From Euborellia annulipes (taxonomy: Eukaryota; Arthropoda; Insecta; Dermaptera; Anisolabididae), in NCBI GenBank assembly GCA_023213315.1, contig JAKCPI010007767.1:1-64000 (forward strand): a stretch of DNA of 64,000 bases, read 5' to 3'. The notes under the pieces are model-generated. The model was not told where the DNA came from. It worked only from the letters and a program-made list of their open reading frames with translations, and did not search any database. Positions 1 to 11,290 of this stretch are shown here, piece by piece. Within the stretch, counting starts at the first letter, position 1. Each line of letters starts with the position of its first letter. Made by a program: the position numbers and the translations under genes.

Positions 1-1100
1 AATTATATAACTCAATAAAAATCTCGTTTATTTTATTTATTAATGTAAAAAAAAAAAAAAAAAAAATCTTAGCTAGGGGACTCTCCACGTTCTACCAGAG
101 ATTAAGAGTTTGGTTGTGTACATCATATTATTTTATTTATTTAAAAATCTCATTTCAATCATTTTTATTATTAATATAAATTCTAAAAATAAAAAAAGTA
201 ATTTCCTATTCCATTTTGAAAAGAGAATATCTTAGCATTTAAAAAGGTTAAGAAGCAATTTATTGAAGTATAATTCATCTATTTTCTATTATTATTATTA
301 TTTTCATTTGATTGTCTACTTAAAAAGTAATTCAATTTAAAAGAAAAAAAAAGCGATTTATATTTTATAAACCAACAATAACAAACAACAAACAGTTGAT
401 CAATAGAGTCGAGACGGGACCACCTGCCGGTTTGAATTATGCACATTACCATACGGGGGTGGCTTCCCCCCACCAGACTTTTTCCTTAATACATCTCTAC
501 ATATAGGAAAGGTAGTGACTCAGAGGAGGAATTAATTTTTCACTCACTTAAAAAGCGAATGGGGAATGGGGGAGGAAGAGAGGCATTAGATCATCATCCC
601 CAGGGGGTGAATATTTAAGCAGATGCTTTCTTGGTCGTTATGGTGGGTGGTAGTTTGACGAAAAGGACCGAAGACCGACCCTTCTTCTCACTTGATGTCA
701 AACTCATCAAAAAAGTTCAACCACCCCCCCCACCCCGCCCCCGCCGCCTACCACTTTTGTTTGACATTATCGGTCCCCAAAAGCCATTTCAATATTTATT
801 TATTCTTTATGAACTATCATTAGACTCCATCTAATAAATTATTCAAAATAACTTATACATCATTGTGATATAGTTTCAATTTGTGTTATTTATTTATCAA
901 AAAAATAAAGAAAAAAATTGTACTGCGGCTAATTTTATTGTCCTAATGTATATATACTAAGCATATATCAATATATCAAAAGAATAGTTTTTTAATCACT
1001 TGTTTAGCCGAAAGTATTTTGATTAAGATTAAACATCATTTTTTTTTTTTTTATTTGTTTTAAGATCTTTTTCGGCATCTGAGGTCATTTAGATCCCATC
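1..1100. other. AT-rich unique DNA, no gene seen
   Basis: Very A+T-rich sequence with homopolymer A and T runs. Two short, more GC-rich patches lie at about 400-480 and 640-770, the second with a C-rich run (about 719-750). The open frames here are short, have no recognisable domains and look like chance. At about 1035-1100 a poly-T run followed by a motif whose reverse complement contains GATGCCGAAAAAGATC looks like a decayed SINE tail on the minus strand. Confidence 0.6.
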
Positions 1101-1918
1101 TTTCTCTTACCTTTATATATATGTAATATATATAGAGAGAGAAAGTATTAGATTCATATCAAGATTTTGATTGATATGCACGTTTATGGTCTGTCTGGTG
1201 TCTGTGAACAAAATATCTCAATAACGAAAAGAGCTAGGAAGTTGAAATTTGATATTTAAGTTAGGCACCCCTCTAGCACGTGACAAGAAGCTTTTGAACA
1301 AAATCGGCCAAAGAGTATTAGTACTTTAGTGATGTACTTATTCAGTATTTTTTTTTTCGATTTTCTAAAAATTCACTCCAACGATTTTGATTAAAATTAA
1401 AAAATCAATTATTTTTTAGATACTCTTTAAAATGTATATTCTCATTTTGCTATCAACATTTTTTGAAGACCACTTTACTCTTGTTCAGTGAGGGACTATA
1501 TTAAGTCCCACCCAAGCGGTTTCTCATTGTGATTATTTCATTGTTATTATAAAAGAAAATGGAATCTTTATTGGAAATTTTCTAGGTTTGAACCATGAAA
1601 GTTTCCATTAAAAAATGTATAATATTTTTTTAAAAACAATGAAATAATCACAAGAAGAAAACGCATGGGTGGGACTTAATATTGTCCCTCACTGTACTTC
1701 ATAGGAAAGATAGGAGTAATGGTTGCCATTGTAATAAAATATAAATATTTTTACCCCTTGATAAATTTTACATCTTGAATTCTAATATAGGCTACGTTTC
1801 AACGGAAACTAAATATACCCAGTATATCGACACGAAAAATATGCTGTGAAAAGCACAGAACAAAACAACAAAAAAAGAGAAATTTGTGTGCAGTGCGCCC
1901 AGTCACACCAGAATTTTT
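1101..1918 (+). mobile_element. DINE-1-like (HINE) element, copy 1, interrupted by a MITE
   Basis: Copy of the dominant repeat family. It starts with TTTCTCTTACC and an AT-rich stem returning to AGAGAAAGT. It then has the short GTCTGTCTGG microsatellite core, the block ATATCTCA..ACGAAAAGAGCTAGGA, the AGTA(C/T)TAGTACTTT block, and a 3' hairpin ending near CACACCAGAATTTTT. A 209 bp mariner-type MITE (1486-1694) is inserted in it. No coding capacity is visible; this is a non-autonomous element. The Helentron/DINE-1 classification rests on architecture (sub-terminal inverted repeat, GTCY microsatellite, 3' stem-loop, no clear target duplication) and core resemblance. Confidence 0.75.
1486..1694. 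mobile_element. Tc1/mariner-type MITE nested in HINE copy 1
   Basis: The termini CAGTGAGGGAC and GTCCCTCACTG are perfect inverted complements, and the inverted repeats extend for about 55-60 bp per arm with few mismatches. TA follows the right end. The left flank is TT, probably a mutated TA. Other HINE copies read continuously across the site (CTCTTGTACTTCATAGG), so the insertion boundary is well defined. It has no coding capacity. Confidence 0.85.
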
Positions 1919-1923
1919 CAATT

Positions 1924-1990
1924 GGTATCCAATTCAAATGAAATGAATTTCTCGTCTAGAACGGGATGCGAACCCTTGACCTATGATTAA
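1924..1990 (-). repeat. SINE-2 fragment (tRNA-derived part)
   Basis: The reverse complement contains AGGGTTCGCATCCCG, a B-box-like motif. It is followed by a GAGAAATTCATTTCATTTGAATTGG body resembling the copies at 11.2 kb and 37.4 kb. The fragment is decayed and abuts the 3' hairpin of HINE copy 1. Confidence 0.5.
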
Positions 1991-2079
1991 CTATCTTAAA
2001 AAAAAAGTGAAAAATGTCATAAATAGAGATGGTGATCATGAAGTTGAAAATGATTAAATCAAAATCAAATTCGATAAAC

Positions 2080-2136
2080 CAAGACGGGGCCGAATGGCTA
2101 ACGCTAGAAGGCCGAGAATAAAGAGAAAAAAAAAAA
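2080..2136 (+). mobile_element. SINE-2 3' end, 57 bp, with perfect target duplication
   Basis: Short insertion reading GACGGGGCCGAATGGC ... GGCCGAGAATAAAGAG followed by poly-A. It is flanked by a perfect 13 bp direct repeat AAATTCGATAAAC (2067-2079 and 2137-2149). It is therefore a genuine, extremely 5'-truncated retroposition event. The same 3' end occurs at 5475-5620 (minus strand) and 10801-10868. Confidence 0.8.
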
Positions 2137-2195
2137 AAATTCGATAAACAAATAATAGAGACGATAATGTCAAGGAGTTAGAAGCTACCATTAAT

Positions 2196-2268
2196 ACAAA
2201 GACTGTGTGAATGTGTGTGTGAGTGTTGAGTGTGAATGAGAAAAAAGTGTGTTTAAAAAAAAAAAAAG
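2196..2268 (+). repeat. SINE-1 tail fragment
   Basis: AAGACTGTGTGAATGTGTGTGTGAGTG... GAATGAGAAAAAAGTG plus poly-A matches the 3' tail of the SINE-1 copies at 28.5, 40.3 and 57.3 kb. The tRNA-related head is missing. Confidence 0.6.
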
Positions 2269-3730
2269 ATAAAAAATAAAAACAAATTTTTTTTTCAATG
2301 ACACCTACACTCCCCCTCCCCCTTTCAACAGCTTATATTCTCCCTCTACCCTTAGTGAAATACAAAATATTTAATTTCATATTCAAAAGAATCGTTTTTC
2401 GAAGTCAAATTATTTGTTTCTATCATTTTTTTTTCAACGATAAAATGCATAATAATTACCTTTAATAAGACTCTCAAGAGGGTGTGTTGGCTGACAGAGT
2501 GGTCAGGGTGGGTTACACTATATTAATTATTCACTTTGATTCACTTTAAACACAGTTAAAATAAGAGAGCAGGCTCGGCGCCTGCAGCCCGGCAACTCAC
2601 TCGACTCGACTGAAAGAGAGATTCGTCTCTCTCTTTGTATAGGAATAAATAGATGAAAATAACAATTCCCTTTTTATTAAAAGTAAAAAAATACCTTTTG
2701 CTCTAATCTAACTATATTTAGAGCTGGAAAAGAATGTCAACAAGTGATTTGGAATATTCCAAGGCCTTTCTTAAATAATCAACCCCTCATCCCCCTAAGC
2801 AAAATAATAATCAACCCTATTTTTTGAATGTTTGAATGTTTTCTATCTATTTGGCTTCGATTTAGCTAAAAAAAAATTAAAAAAACATTTTTTTTCAATT
2901 TTGATCCAGATCCTTGAATGATTTTTGACCCTTAGGACTCAACTACTGATCACTAGTAACTCTACCATTGGCCTTGAGGCATTTTATTAAAATCCTTTTC
3001 AATAGTCATATTTCTCAAAACTGGTTATTTTTCTTTTATCTAATATTACTTATTTATCGTGAAATTAAGATCTTATATTTTTGAAAAAAAAAAAAAAAAA
3101 AAAAAAGTATCGAATTAAAGGTAATTTGAAACACTAAGGGCAAATATCGACAGGAGATCCCTGTTATTGATTAAATAAAAGAAGAATCTCCTCTTGCTTC
3201 CCTCGGGACAATTTCACTTCTTTAGATATGTTTTCTTTTCACTCACTTAAATAAAACTAAAAACTCGAAAAGAAGAAAAAAATATATTGAATTTATCTTA
3301 TCTAAGCTCTGTTTTTTTTTTTTTTTTTTTTTCTCGCTCACCATGAATTTCTTAAAATAATAAAAAGAAAAATAGAAGATATTTCTAACTTCTCTGTCAA
3401 TTTGTGTTATGATTTCAAAAAAAAATCGTTCAAAAGATTTTTATTCTGTTGTTCTTCAATGTTTTTTTTTTCTTTTTAATGAAATTTATTTTTATAAATT
3501 TTAATATAAGAATTTTTACTTTTTTGGGATCATGTCAAAAATTTTTTAATTATGCTTTCAATCGCAGAAAGACAGAGATAAATAGCATCATATTTGATGA
3601 CTTTTTTTTGTTTTAAGTACGGAGGTAGATAAAAAATAAGAAGAAAATTATTTTCTTTTTCTCCACTTGTACACGCAACTCTTGACAAGGCCAATAATTA
3701 ATGTTTTAATAGGATAAAAAAATAAAATAA
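2269..3730. other. AT-rich DNA, no gene seen
   Basis: Mostly A/T-rich sequence with long poly-A and poly-T tracts (about 3084-3106 and 3311-3332). A more GC-rich patch at 2480-2640 contains a small perfect hairpin (AAAGAGAG ... CTCTCTTT, about 2611-2636). No coding or RNA gene recognised. Confidence 0.5.
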
Positions 3731-3732
3731 AT

Positions 3733-3900
3733 TAGTACGCCTGTAGATAGGCAACTATTACTTCTAGTTATTGCCTTTTACGGTAAAAAAAAATTCCCCA
3801 CTACTCTACTTTCTACTTTTAATAGAGAATTCTGGGTAAATTGAGGGAAGAATAAGTAAAATAAAATCTATACCAATTGGTTGCCTATCTAGAGGCGTAT
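3733..3900. mobile_element. Small inverted-repeat element (MITE-like)
   Basis: Inverted termini: left AGTACGCCTGTAGATAGGCAAC, right GTTGCCTATCTAGAGGCGTA, about 165 bp apart, in AT-rich flanks (ATTAG / TTAATT). The GATAGGCAAC motif recurs in an inverted pair at 28780-28915, which suggests a family. No target duplication could be fixed because the flanks are themselves palindromic. Confidence 0.55.
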
Positions 3901-3930
3901 TAATTTTTTTTTACACACTTTTAAAGCATG

Positions 3931-4313
3931 ACAATCATTTCTCATATCTTTCTGAAAATTTCAATGGAAAAATGAGAATATACATTTTAAAAAGCATCTG
4001 AAAAATAATTGATTTTTGAATTTTAATCTAAATCGTTGATTCAAATTTTGGGAAAATCGAAAACAAACTGGAAAAGTACTTCAATAAAGTACTAGTACTT
4101 TTTGGCCGATTTTATTCAAAAGCTTCGTGTTACTTCCCATGGGTGTGCCTAGCTTAAATATAAAATTTCAACCTCCTAACTCTTTTCGTTCTTGGGATAT
4201 TAGATTCAGAGGAGCTCAAAACTTGTATATCCATCAAAATGTCGACATCGAATTTTTGACATGAATCCAATACTTTCTCTAAATATATTAACATATAGGT
4301 AAGAGAAAGTAAA
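3931..4313 (-). mobile_element. HINE element, copy 2, 3'-truncated
   Basis: On the minus strand this matches the family from the sub-terminal ACTTTCTCTTACC end (4300-4313) through TCGATGTCGACATT, the shortened central block and AGTACTAGTACTTT. It stops in the second block, so the 3' hairpin is missing. Much of the microsatellite core is deleted. Confidence 0.7.
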
Positions 4314-5461
4314 ATTTTATTGTAACAATCATGCTTTTTATGTAAACACTTGCTATGATGATGGTGACTAACTTCATGGGTATGATTGTATATGTTGCTT
4401 ACTTCACTGCATATAAAATGCTACTAACTTCACGTAGGTATTCCTTGGAGGTTAGTTCTGACTCGGAGCATACAAAATGTGGTCTATAGCATAATTAAAA
4501 ATTCCCATAATAATGATAATTATCATATATTAATATTTACAACAAAATAATAATAAATCAAATATCCCAGTAGATAAGCAACCCAATAGAATCTATTTTA
4601 TTTTATTTATTCTATCCATAGCCTAAACAAAAAAAAAAAAAAAAACAATTTCAAATGCAATTTTTTGCTATGTGATTTATAACATAATATAATAATAGTA
4701 AATATTCATCGAACAGATTTTTTTTATAATAAAATTCTATATACTTCATATATTCATTATTTTATAAATATTTTTCCTCTAATAAATAAAATAACTCATG
4801 CGGTTTATTATCAAAGGGCATTTTAAATTTAAATTTCAATCATTTTAATATATCTTATTTAAACTAAAATGTCGAGCATAATATCGACATTGCTAATTAA
4901 GAATAAATAATAAAATTTTCAGTGGGAATGGAATCCTATTAGCCGCTTTGCTCCTCTTGTATTAATTCCCCTTCCAACTATGGCTAATTAATGGCATCGT
5001 TAATCGCCCAGCACTTTGCATATGGACCAACGAGTGAGATAAAAGGCTTGCGGGATTATTACAGGGGAATTGGGTGTGAGGGGATGACAATCAAATTTCA
5101 AGAAAATTGAATTTCAAACCAGATTACGAGGGAACAATTGAAGAATTGTTTCGTTCATTGGCAAAAATCTGTTTTTGATCCAATTGCTGTCCCTTTTTTT
5201 CCTCTTTTCCATTAAACCTTTTTGGGCCCAAGCTATCGGCTCGGTGAATGATGATGAAACGCAATCTAATTCTCAGCAGGATAGTTTGGAGTTCTTAGTT
5301 AAGCCCTTGACCTTATAAAAAAAAGAGGCCAATAAATTTCTAAGTGTCAAGAAAAAAAAACAGCGTGTGTAAAGTGAAGTTGAGAGAGCTTCTATCAATA
5401 ATGAAAAAGAGAAGATGAGTGATTGCGAAGTAGGCTATAATTAATTCAAGATATAATTAAA
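4314..5461. other. AT-rich DNA with a denser unique patch
   Basis: Mostly AT-rich. The stretch 4920-5290 has a more balanced composition and includes clustered TAATTA-type motifs (about 4965-5010). It has no long open frame. It might be regulatory, but that is only inferred from composition. Confidence 0.35.
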
Positions 5462-5474
5462 GCTCTTTCCTATT

Positions 5475-5620
5475 TTTTTTTTTTTTTTTTTTTTTTATTT
5501 ATTATCGGCTGCGGCAGAAGCCATCCAGCCCCATTTTTATTAACATTTACATTTGTTTGTTAACAATACAATTTTTTTTTTTTTTTACATTTCAAAATAA
5601 TATAATTATTGGTTATGTGG
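5475..5620 (-). mobile_element. SINE-2 3'-end insertion with 13 bp duplication
   Basis: A perfect direct repeat GCTCTTTCCTATT (5462-5474 and 5621-5633) brackets an insert. Its reverse complement ends GGCTGGATGGCTTC ... GCAGCCGATAATAAAT followed by poly-A. That is the SINE-2 3' end seen at 2080 and 10801. The rest of the insert is AT-rich. Confidence 0.7.
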
Positions 5621-5633
5621 GCTCTTTCCTATT

Positions 5634-7929
5634 CAAGGACGTTTAGAAAATATTTTGTTTGTTTGGTATACTGAAATTAATTATTAAAAAAAAAGAATAT
5701 TTAATTTCTAATATAGGAATTGAAATTTAATAAAAACGACGGTTGAAAGGGGGGGGGGGGAGGCATGACCGGCAACAAAAAATAAAGTAATTTTTTATTG
5801 ATCATTTTCAAATATATTTTTATTACAAACGGTAGGATAGAACTAATATAAAAAGCATGTGAATATAAAGAAATTTCATTTCATCGCACCCTTTATTTAT
5901 TCAAGACACATACCACAAATACAAACCGTCATTTATTAATACCGGTTGAAATTAATTTCAACTCTTTATAGACTTTTTTTTACCTACCTATAATCAGTGT
6001 GCAAATTACCAAAAGGGTGGATGGGAATCCCCTCCTTGTAAAGTTGTTTTCCCCTTTTGATCAAAGCGAAAATTTATCCCTTGGGAGGGTAAACATTTTC
6101 CAACCTGTATGTATCCCTCTAATATATATCTATATTTATTCCTTGGGGTAGAGAGAACTGCCTGAATCTCCGAAATCTAGGTTTAACTTAGTTGCAAGTA
6201 TCGTATCGCGCAATGAGCAGGCCAAAAGAGAGCTCAATGTTTTTAATATAACATTAGAAGTAAATAATCACTGAGATCTTAATATGATATCAACAAAAAA
6301 ATGTCTTTTATTTAATAAAATAATTTAAACACATCCCAATTGACATCTGAGTCCCGCTCCTGTTCTGTTTTTTTTATTTTGATAGTTTAGCCGAAAGCCT
6401 TTTTGGTTGAAAACGTATAGTCTATATATTTTAATACTGTATATAAACAAAACTCGTAATTTTTTTAAAATTGTCGAATGTTTAAAATTATTTGGGGCAA
6501 ACTGGATTCGAACCCGAGCCTTGTTGAGACTTCGGATTACGCTCAGCTTATTCGTTTTTATTAGATTATATTTTTTATTCTGCCCACGCCCATTCTGCAC
6601 CATCTCAATGGCCCCTAATTTTCTCTGGGTCTTCTACCGCCCCCGTAAAAGTCTCAAACACCCACAGGGAGGCATTATCGCCCACGTTGAGAACCTATGC
6701 TCTAATAGAAAGTTGATACTTTCTATCTATTCATTATGATCAAGAAATTTTTGGCGCGGATATGTCGCTTAGGAATCAGAGATTTGATCAAATTTAGAGA
6801 GACATTAAATTGACAACTCGATTTTGTCATTTCTCCCCGAAAAAATCAAAGAATTTGATCTCACCCCTAAACGGATTTAGTGAAATAAAATAAATAAACA
6901 GAAAAAGATTAAATAAATTAATTCATTCTATAATTTTGTTTTAAATGATTAAAGAAAGACCAAAAATATATTTATATTTAATAGGCCTAGGATTAAAAAT
7001 TAGAACTCTTTCTTTTTGAAAAAAAAAATTAATAATTTCAAGTGTGGAAAAAATAGCTCATTTACACTTTGCTAAGTACTAACCATTTTTCAGAACTTAA
7101 ATTAAGTAAATGAAGTATTCCGGAGGGGTGCAAGGCGACGAAGCATACGAAAACGAAAGCCAGGCGCAGAGGGCCGGGTTATAATAAACCCGGATTATTT
7201 ATACGAATAACTTGGCCGAGCAATAAAAAATATAGAGATAATCTAAAGTTTCTGCTTGGGAGGTGGAACAGTAGAAGAAGAGAGGCAGTAGAAAGAGGAA
7301 AGAAGAAGAAGAAGGGTAAAAAGGGAGCTCTGCAAGATGATACATGAAATTAAGAAGCTGCGAAGATGGAAGAAGAGCAGAAGGCGCATCGGGTTTTGGC
7401 CTCGGTAATATTTTATTAAAGCCGTTATGGCACACGATTCTCGACTCTATGGTAATGGGCAACAGCGCTTTCTTAAGAAGACGATATATGGCACCCATGT
7501 CAGTTGGAATATCTTCGAATCACATATTCGTGACGATTTCTAGAAAAGAAACAAATTTATTTAAGAATTCAAAATTCAGATAAAGAATTTAAACTGTTAT
7601 TTTATACTTTTATTTAGTCCAAAAAAAAGGGTTAGATGTTGACGCTGAGTTTTATGATTCTTTCACAAAGACAAAATGTTTTATACTCTCTCGTCTTGTT
7701 ATTGTATATTTTAAAATGGCCATGGAGAACCAACCATTCACTATTTCCATATTCTTCATACATAATAAACAACGTTTGTTTTAAAAAGAAAAAAAAATAT
7801 TCAAAAGATATTGAATAATATGTCTAAAGATGAAGTAGTTAACTGAAAAGCAGAAAGTGATATGAATCAATAATACTAACATTAATTTTTTTAATTATAA
7901 ATATTGAATGAAATTGTGACTGTGATGTG
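5634..7929. other. AT-rich DNA with a decayed tRNA-like segment; no gene seen
   Basis: Contains a G12-type run near 5750. At 6482-6560 the reverse complement carries a perfect B box (GGTTCGAATCC) but no foldable full tRNA, so this is probably a SINE head or tRNA pseudogene. 7110-7500 is more GC-rich and has a small hairpin CCGGGTT..AACCCGG (about 7174-7192). The frames on both strands show no recognisable domain. Confidence 0.4.
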
Positions 7930-8325
7930 ATTATAATGGAGGAATGGAGATATCAGACAAATTGGAATGCTAGAGGTTCAATAAAGAAGACCCAGAATAA
8001 GAGTTTCGGTTTGAATTTATTTGCCCATCTTCAGTTATTGGAAATATAAGTCTACCCATATTTCAAATCACACATGTGAATGAACCAGGATTCGTCAGTA
8101 ATAAAATTCATTTGCTTTATACAAGATTTTGGTGACAGTAACTTCATAATTTTGTATGAGGAAATGTTATTGTTGACAAATCCTGGTGGTGTGTTTTGCA
8201 ATATGTATAACTTAAGATGGCCAAATAAATCCAGGCCGAAACATCTTATTCTGGAAATTTTATTGAACCTCGAGCATTCCAATTTGGCTGATATCTCCAT
8301 CCCTCTATTATATTGTAGTATGAGA
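7930..8325. repeat. Large palindrome (fold-back, ~395 bp)
   Basis: The left arm starts near TATAATGGAGGAATGGAGATAT and the right arm ends ATATCTCCATCCCTCTATTATA. The arms match through GACAAATTGGAATGCTAGAGG, CCAGAATAAGA and ATTTATTTGCCCATCTT, and continue to an inner pair around CCAGGATTCGTC / GACAAATCCTGG. Only a short loop near 8127 remains. The 124-codon minus-strand frame across it simply reads both arms. It is either a MITE with TA-like ends or a hairpin-RNA locus. Confidence 0.75.
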
Positions 8326-8462
8326 TATCTAGTATCAACCCCACCAAATTTGTGATGTCCTAAGTGATTACAGGACGAGAAATTCAATTCAAAATAGTTT
8401 GCCTGATTTGAAGTTTTAATCTTCATTGAACGAGGAAGAGAATTTTGGAAGTACTTTTTTCA

Positions 8463-8592
8463 ATGTATATATGTAATATATATATATAGAGAAAGTATTG
8501 GATTCATGTCAAAAATTCGATGTCGGGATTTTGATGGATCTTCACGTTTTGAGGTCCCCTGAATCCAAAAGTGGTTTTCGCGACATGGTCTG

Positions 8593-8629
<37 letters not shown>

Positions 8630-9108
8630 CAATTTTAAGCATGAAGGAATTGAGCTAGGAGGATGAAATTTTATATTTAAGTTAAACACCTCCCGGGACC
8701 GGAAAATAAGCTTTTAATCAAAATCGGCCAAAGAGTACTAGTACTTTACTGATGTACTTTTTCAGTTTTTTCGATTTTCTCAAAATTGCTCTAACGATTT
8801 TGATTAAAATTCAAAATCAATTATTTTTTAGATGCTCTTTCAAATGTATATTCTCGTTTTGCCCTCAAAATTGTTTGAAGACCACTTTACTCTTGTATTT
8901 CATAGGAAAGATAGGAGAAATGTTGCCATGGTAACAAAATATAAATATTTTCCCATGTTTATAATTTGACATCTTAAATTCTAATATATTGCCGGAAACT
9001 AAATATATGTCGACACAAAAATCTGGTGTGACAAGCACAGACACAACTTTCGATTACCGAAGGTAAGAGAAAGTTGTGTGCTGTGCGCAGTCACCCAGAT
9101 TTTTTTTT
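8463..9108 (+). mobile_element. HINE element, copy 3
   Basis: Nearly full copy. The 5' stem is partly lost (no TTTCTCTTACC), followed by AGAGAAAGTATTGGATTCATG, the FGAGGTCCCCTGAA-type core, a (TG)n run (about 8598-8628), the CTAGTACTTTACTGATG block and the 3' fold-back with GGTAAGAGAAAGT. It ends in a T run. Copy 4 follows 44 bp later in the same orientation. Confidence 0.75.
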
Positions 9109-9152
9109 TCTTTTGTTTTTGTCATTTTAAAAAATAATTTTTCTCTTTCTTT

Positions 9153-9790
9153 TACTTTCTCTTACCTATGTATATATGTATATATATATATAGAGAGAAA
9201 GTATTGGATTCATGTCAAAAATTCGATGTCGAGATTTTGATGGATCTTCACGTTTTGAGGTCCCCTGAACCAAAAAGTGGTTTTCGCGACATGGTCTGTC
9301 TGTGTGTGGGTGGGTGTGTGGGTGGGTGGTGTGTGGGTGTGTGTTCAATTTTAAGCATGAAGGAATTGAGCTACGAGGTTGAAATTTTATATTTAAGATA
9401 AACACCCCCGGGAGAAAATAAGCTTTTAATCAAATCGGCCAAAGAGTACTAGTACTTTACTGATACTTTTTAGTTTTTTTCGATTTTTCAAATTTGCTCA
9501 AGATTTTTTTTAAATTCAAAAATAATTATTTTTTAGATTCTTTAAAATGTATATTCTCATTTTGGATTGAAATCTTCTGAAGACTACTTTACTCTTGTAA
9601 TTCATAGGGAAGATAGGAGAATGGTTGCATGGTAACAAAATATAAATATTTTCCCATACTTATAAATTTTACATCTGAATTCATATGTTCCTTACTGGGG
9701 AACTAAATACATGTGACAAAAAATCTGGGTGACACAGTACAACTTTCGATTAGAAGGTAATCGAAAGTTGTGGCTTGTAACCAGATTTTT
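9153..9790 (+). mobile_element. HINE element, copy 4 (tandem with copy 3)
   Basis: Starts TACTTTCTCTTACCTATG with a 5' stem, then the core, an imperfect GTGTGGGTGGG microsatellite, the second block and a 3' hairpin (about 9715-9790). It carries many single-base deletions compared with copies 3 and 9, so it is older or has decayed faster. Confidence 0.75.
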
Positions 9791-10785
9791 CTTATTATAC
9801 TCATGTTTGGAAATGGTACTAGATGGATTCAAGAAAAAAATTGGCTCGGCTGTACATTTTCATCCTCTTCGGTTTGTGCATTTGACCATTACCAATGTGT
9901 ATCAACAATCAATTTATGACACAAATAAGACTGCCCACATAAAAAGGTACAAGGTCAAAATTGAGTTTTTATGCTTTCTGTATAGAACCCATCCTGCTGA
10001 GCAAGCCCTGTGTTTTTAGAATTTGTTTATTATTTTTTGTTTAGAAGATATGAATTTTTAAAATTTTGGTTATGAAAAATCTAGTTTTGAGAAAAATGAG
10101 TTTAAAGTCTTGTTTTTTCAAATTTCGTATATAAAATAAATCGATTCTGATGAATCGAATATTTCATCATATAAGTACTAAAGAATCAGCGATAAAAAAA
10201 ATCAAATTTTTTGAACTTTTTTTAATCGGTTCTTTTGAAAATTTTGCCCACTGAAGATTTGGTACGTTTTCATGTGGACGGTCACAAATAAAGAATTAAA
10301 ATTAAATAATTAAAAGTTTTTTTTCTCATTGAAGGACTTGAAATTAATAAACAACCCGTTCGGTTATTCGATTCCTCTCTTTTGCTTTATAATTTTATTT
10401 AACAACACATCACATTCGCATGTTATCATTTCTATTTTAATAGAGATTTTTTTTTTATTTACTGCACAAAACATGACAGAAAATCACCACCGACTTTTCT
10501 AATGGCGATAAAATGAACTGTTTTCAAATTCTCAATTATCGATAAATTAACATCGAAATTAATATGCATTCAGGGTACAATTATTTTTTATGTTGTCAAA
10601 GGAGACCACAAAAAATAATAATATGACGAGGTTTAATTATTCGAATAACATTTTTAAACTTTGGTTAATATGATATTGTGGTGGGCAATGATGGAATCTC
10701 ATAACTTTTAAAATAATGATCAGAAATAATATTATAAATTAAAATAATAATTAAATTTCACCTGAAATTGTTTATACATTTATTC
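9791..10785. other. AT-rich DNA, no gene seen
   Basis: No domain, RNA gene or readable element end recognised. The 96-codon plus-strand frame at 9729-10019 begins inside the HINE tail and shows no known motif. Confidence 0.45.
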
Positions 10786-10800
10786 AACTAAAAAAGAATT

Positions 10801-10868
10801 GTATGGGAAAAAAATCGGAGGCTGAATGGCTTCGTGCTCAGCCGAGAAATAAAGAATTAAAAAAAAAA
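10801..10868 (+). mobile_element. SINE-2 3' end with perfect 15 bp duplication
   Basis: The insert reads GGAGGCTGAATGGCTTCG ... CAGCCGAGAAATAAAG plus poly-A. It is flanked by identical AACTAAAAAAGAATT copies (10786-10800 and 10869-10883). Like the copy at 2080, only the 3' end was copied. Confidence 0.8.
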
Positions 10869-11142
10869 AACTAAAAAAGAATTTTTCAAAAGCGGTATTA
10901 AAATTAACCAAAGGTAAATATAGCAATTGTATAAATATTAAAACAATTCAACTGTAATCTCAATTGAATTGTTTTTCCATTTAGACATTTTAATTGTAGA
11001 AATTTGGGAAAAAATTTGAAAAAAAAAAATTGACGAATCGACTTAGTTTCTATTATGGCCATATAGATTATGCAAATCGCCTAAATTTAAACAAAACGAG
11101 AATAAATAAAATAAATAAATAAATATAATCACTAATTGCAAT

Positions 11143-11290
11143 TCTATTGTTAGGCCAAAATCCGAAAATCTGGTAAAATTCGTAGACAATTGAAGAATTC
11201 AACCCTTAGGCTAGGGGTCAGGGGTTCGTGGCAAAAAATTTCTTTTAATTCAATTGGCTACCAATAGGGACGGGGTCTAAATTCCTTCCC
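11143..11290 (+). repeat. SINE-2-like copy with head
   Basis: ATTCTATTGTTAGGCC ... GGTAAAATTC leads into AGGGGTCAGGGGTTCGTGG (B-box-like) and then TTTTAATTCAATTGGC and GGGACGGGGTC. The first ~60 bp recur at 12380-12445 and the latter part matches other SINE-2 pieces. No clear duplication was found. Confidence 0.5.

Noticed and set aside
3084..3106. Poly-A run as a retroposon tail
   Set aside because: No element body or target duplication could be matched beside it. Such tracts are common throughout the window.
6482..6560. Possible tRNA gene (perfect B box on the minus strand)
   Set aside because: The T-stem has mismatches and no proper D-arm or anticodon arm could be folded, so it is treated as a pseudogene or SINE head.
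6407..6739. 110-codon plus-strand open frame
   Set aside because: It overlaps a decayed tRNA-like segment with a B box and shows no conserved motif.
8052..8426. 124-codon minus-strand open frame
   Set aside because: It spans the large palindrome 7930-8325 and reads both arms. No domain is recognisable.
9166..9405. Open frames with histidine-threonine repeats (also near 8504, 16880, 29661, 49492 and 51660)
   Set aside because: These are translations of the (TG/CA)n microsatellite in HINE copies, always in the same place in the element.
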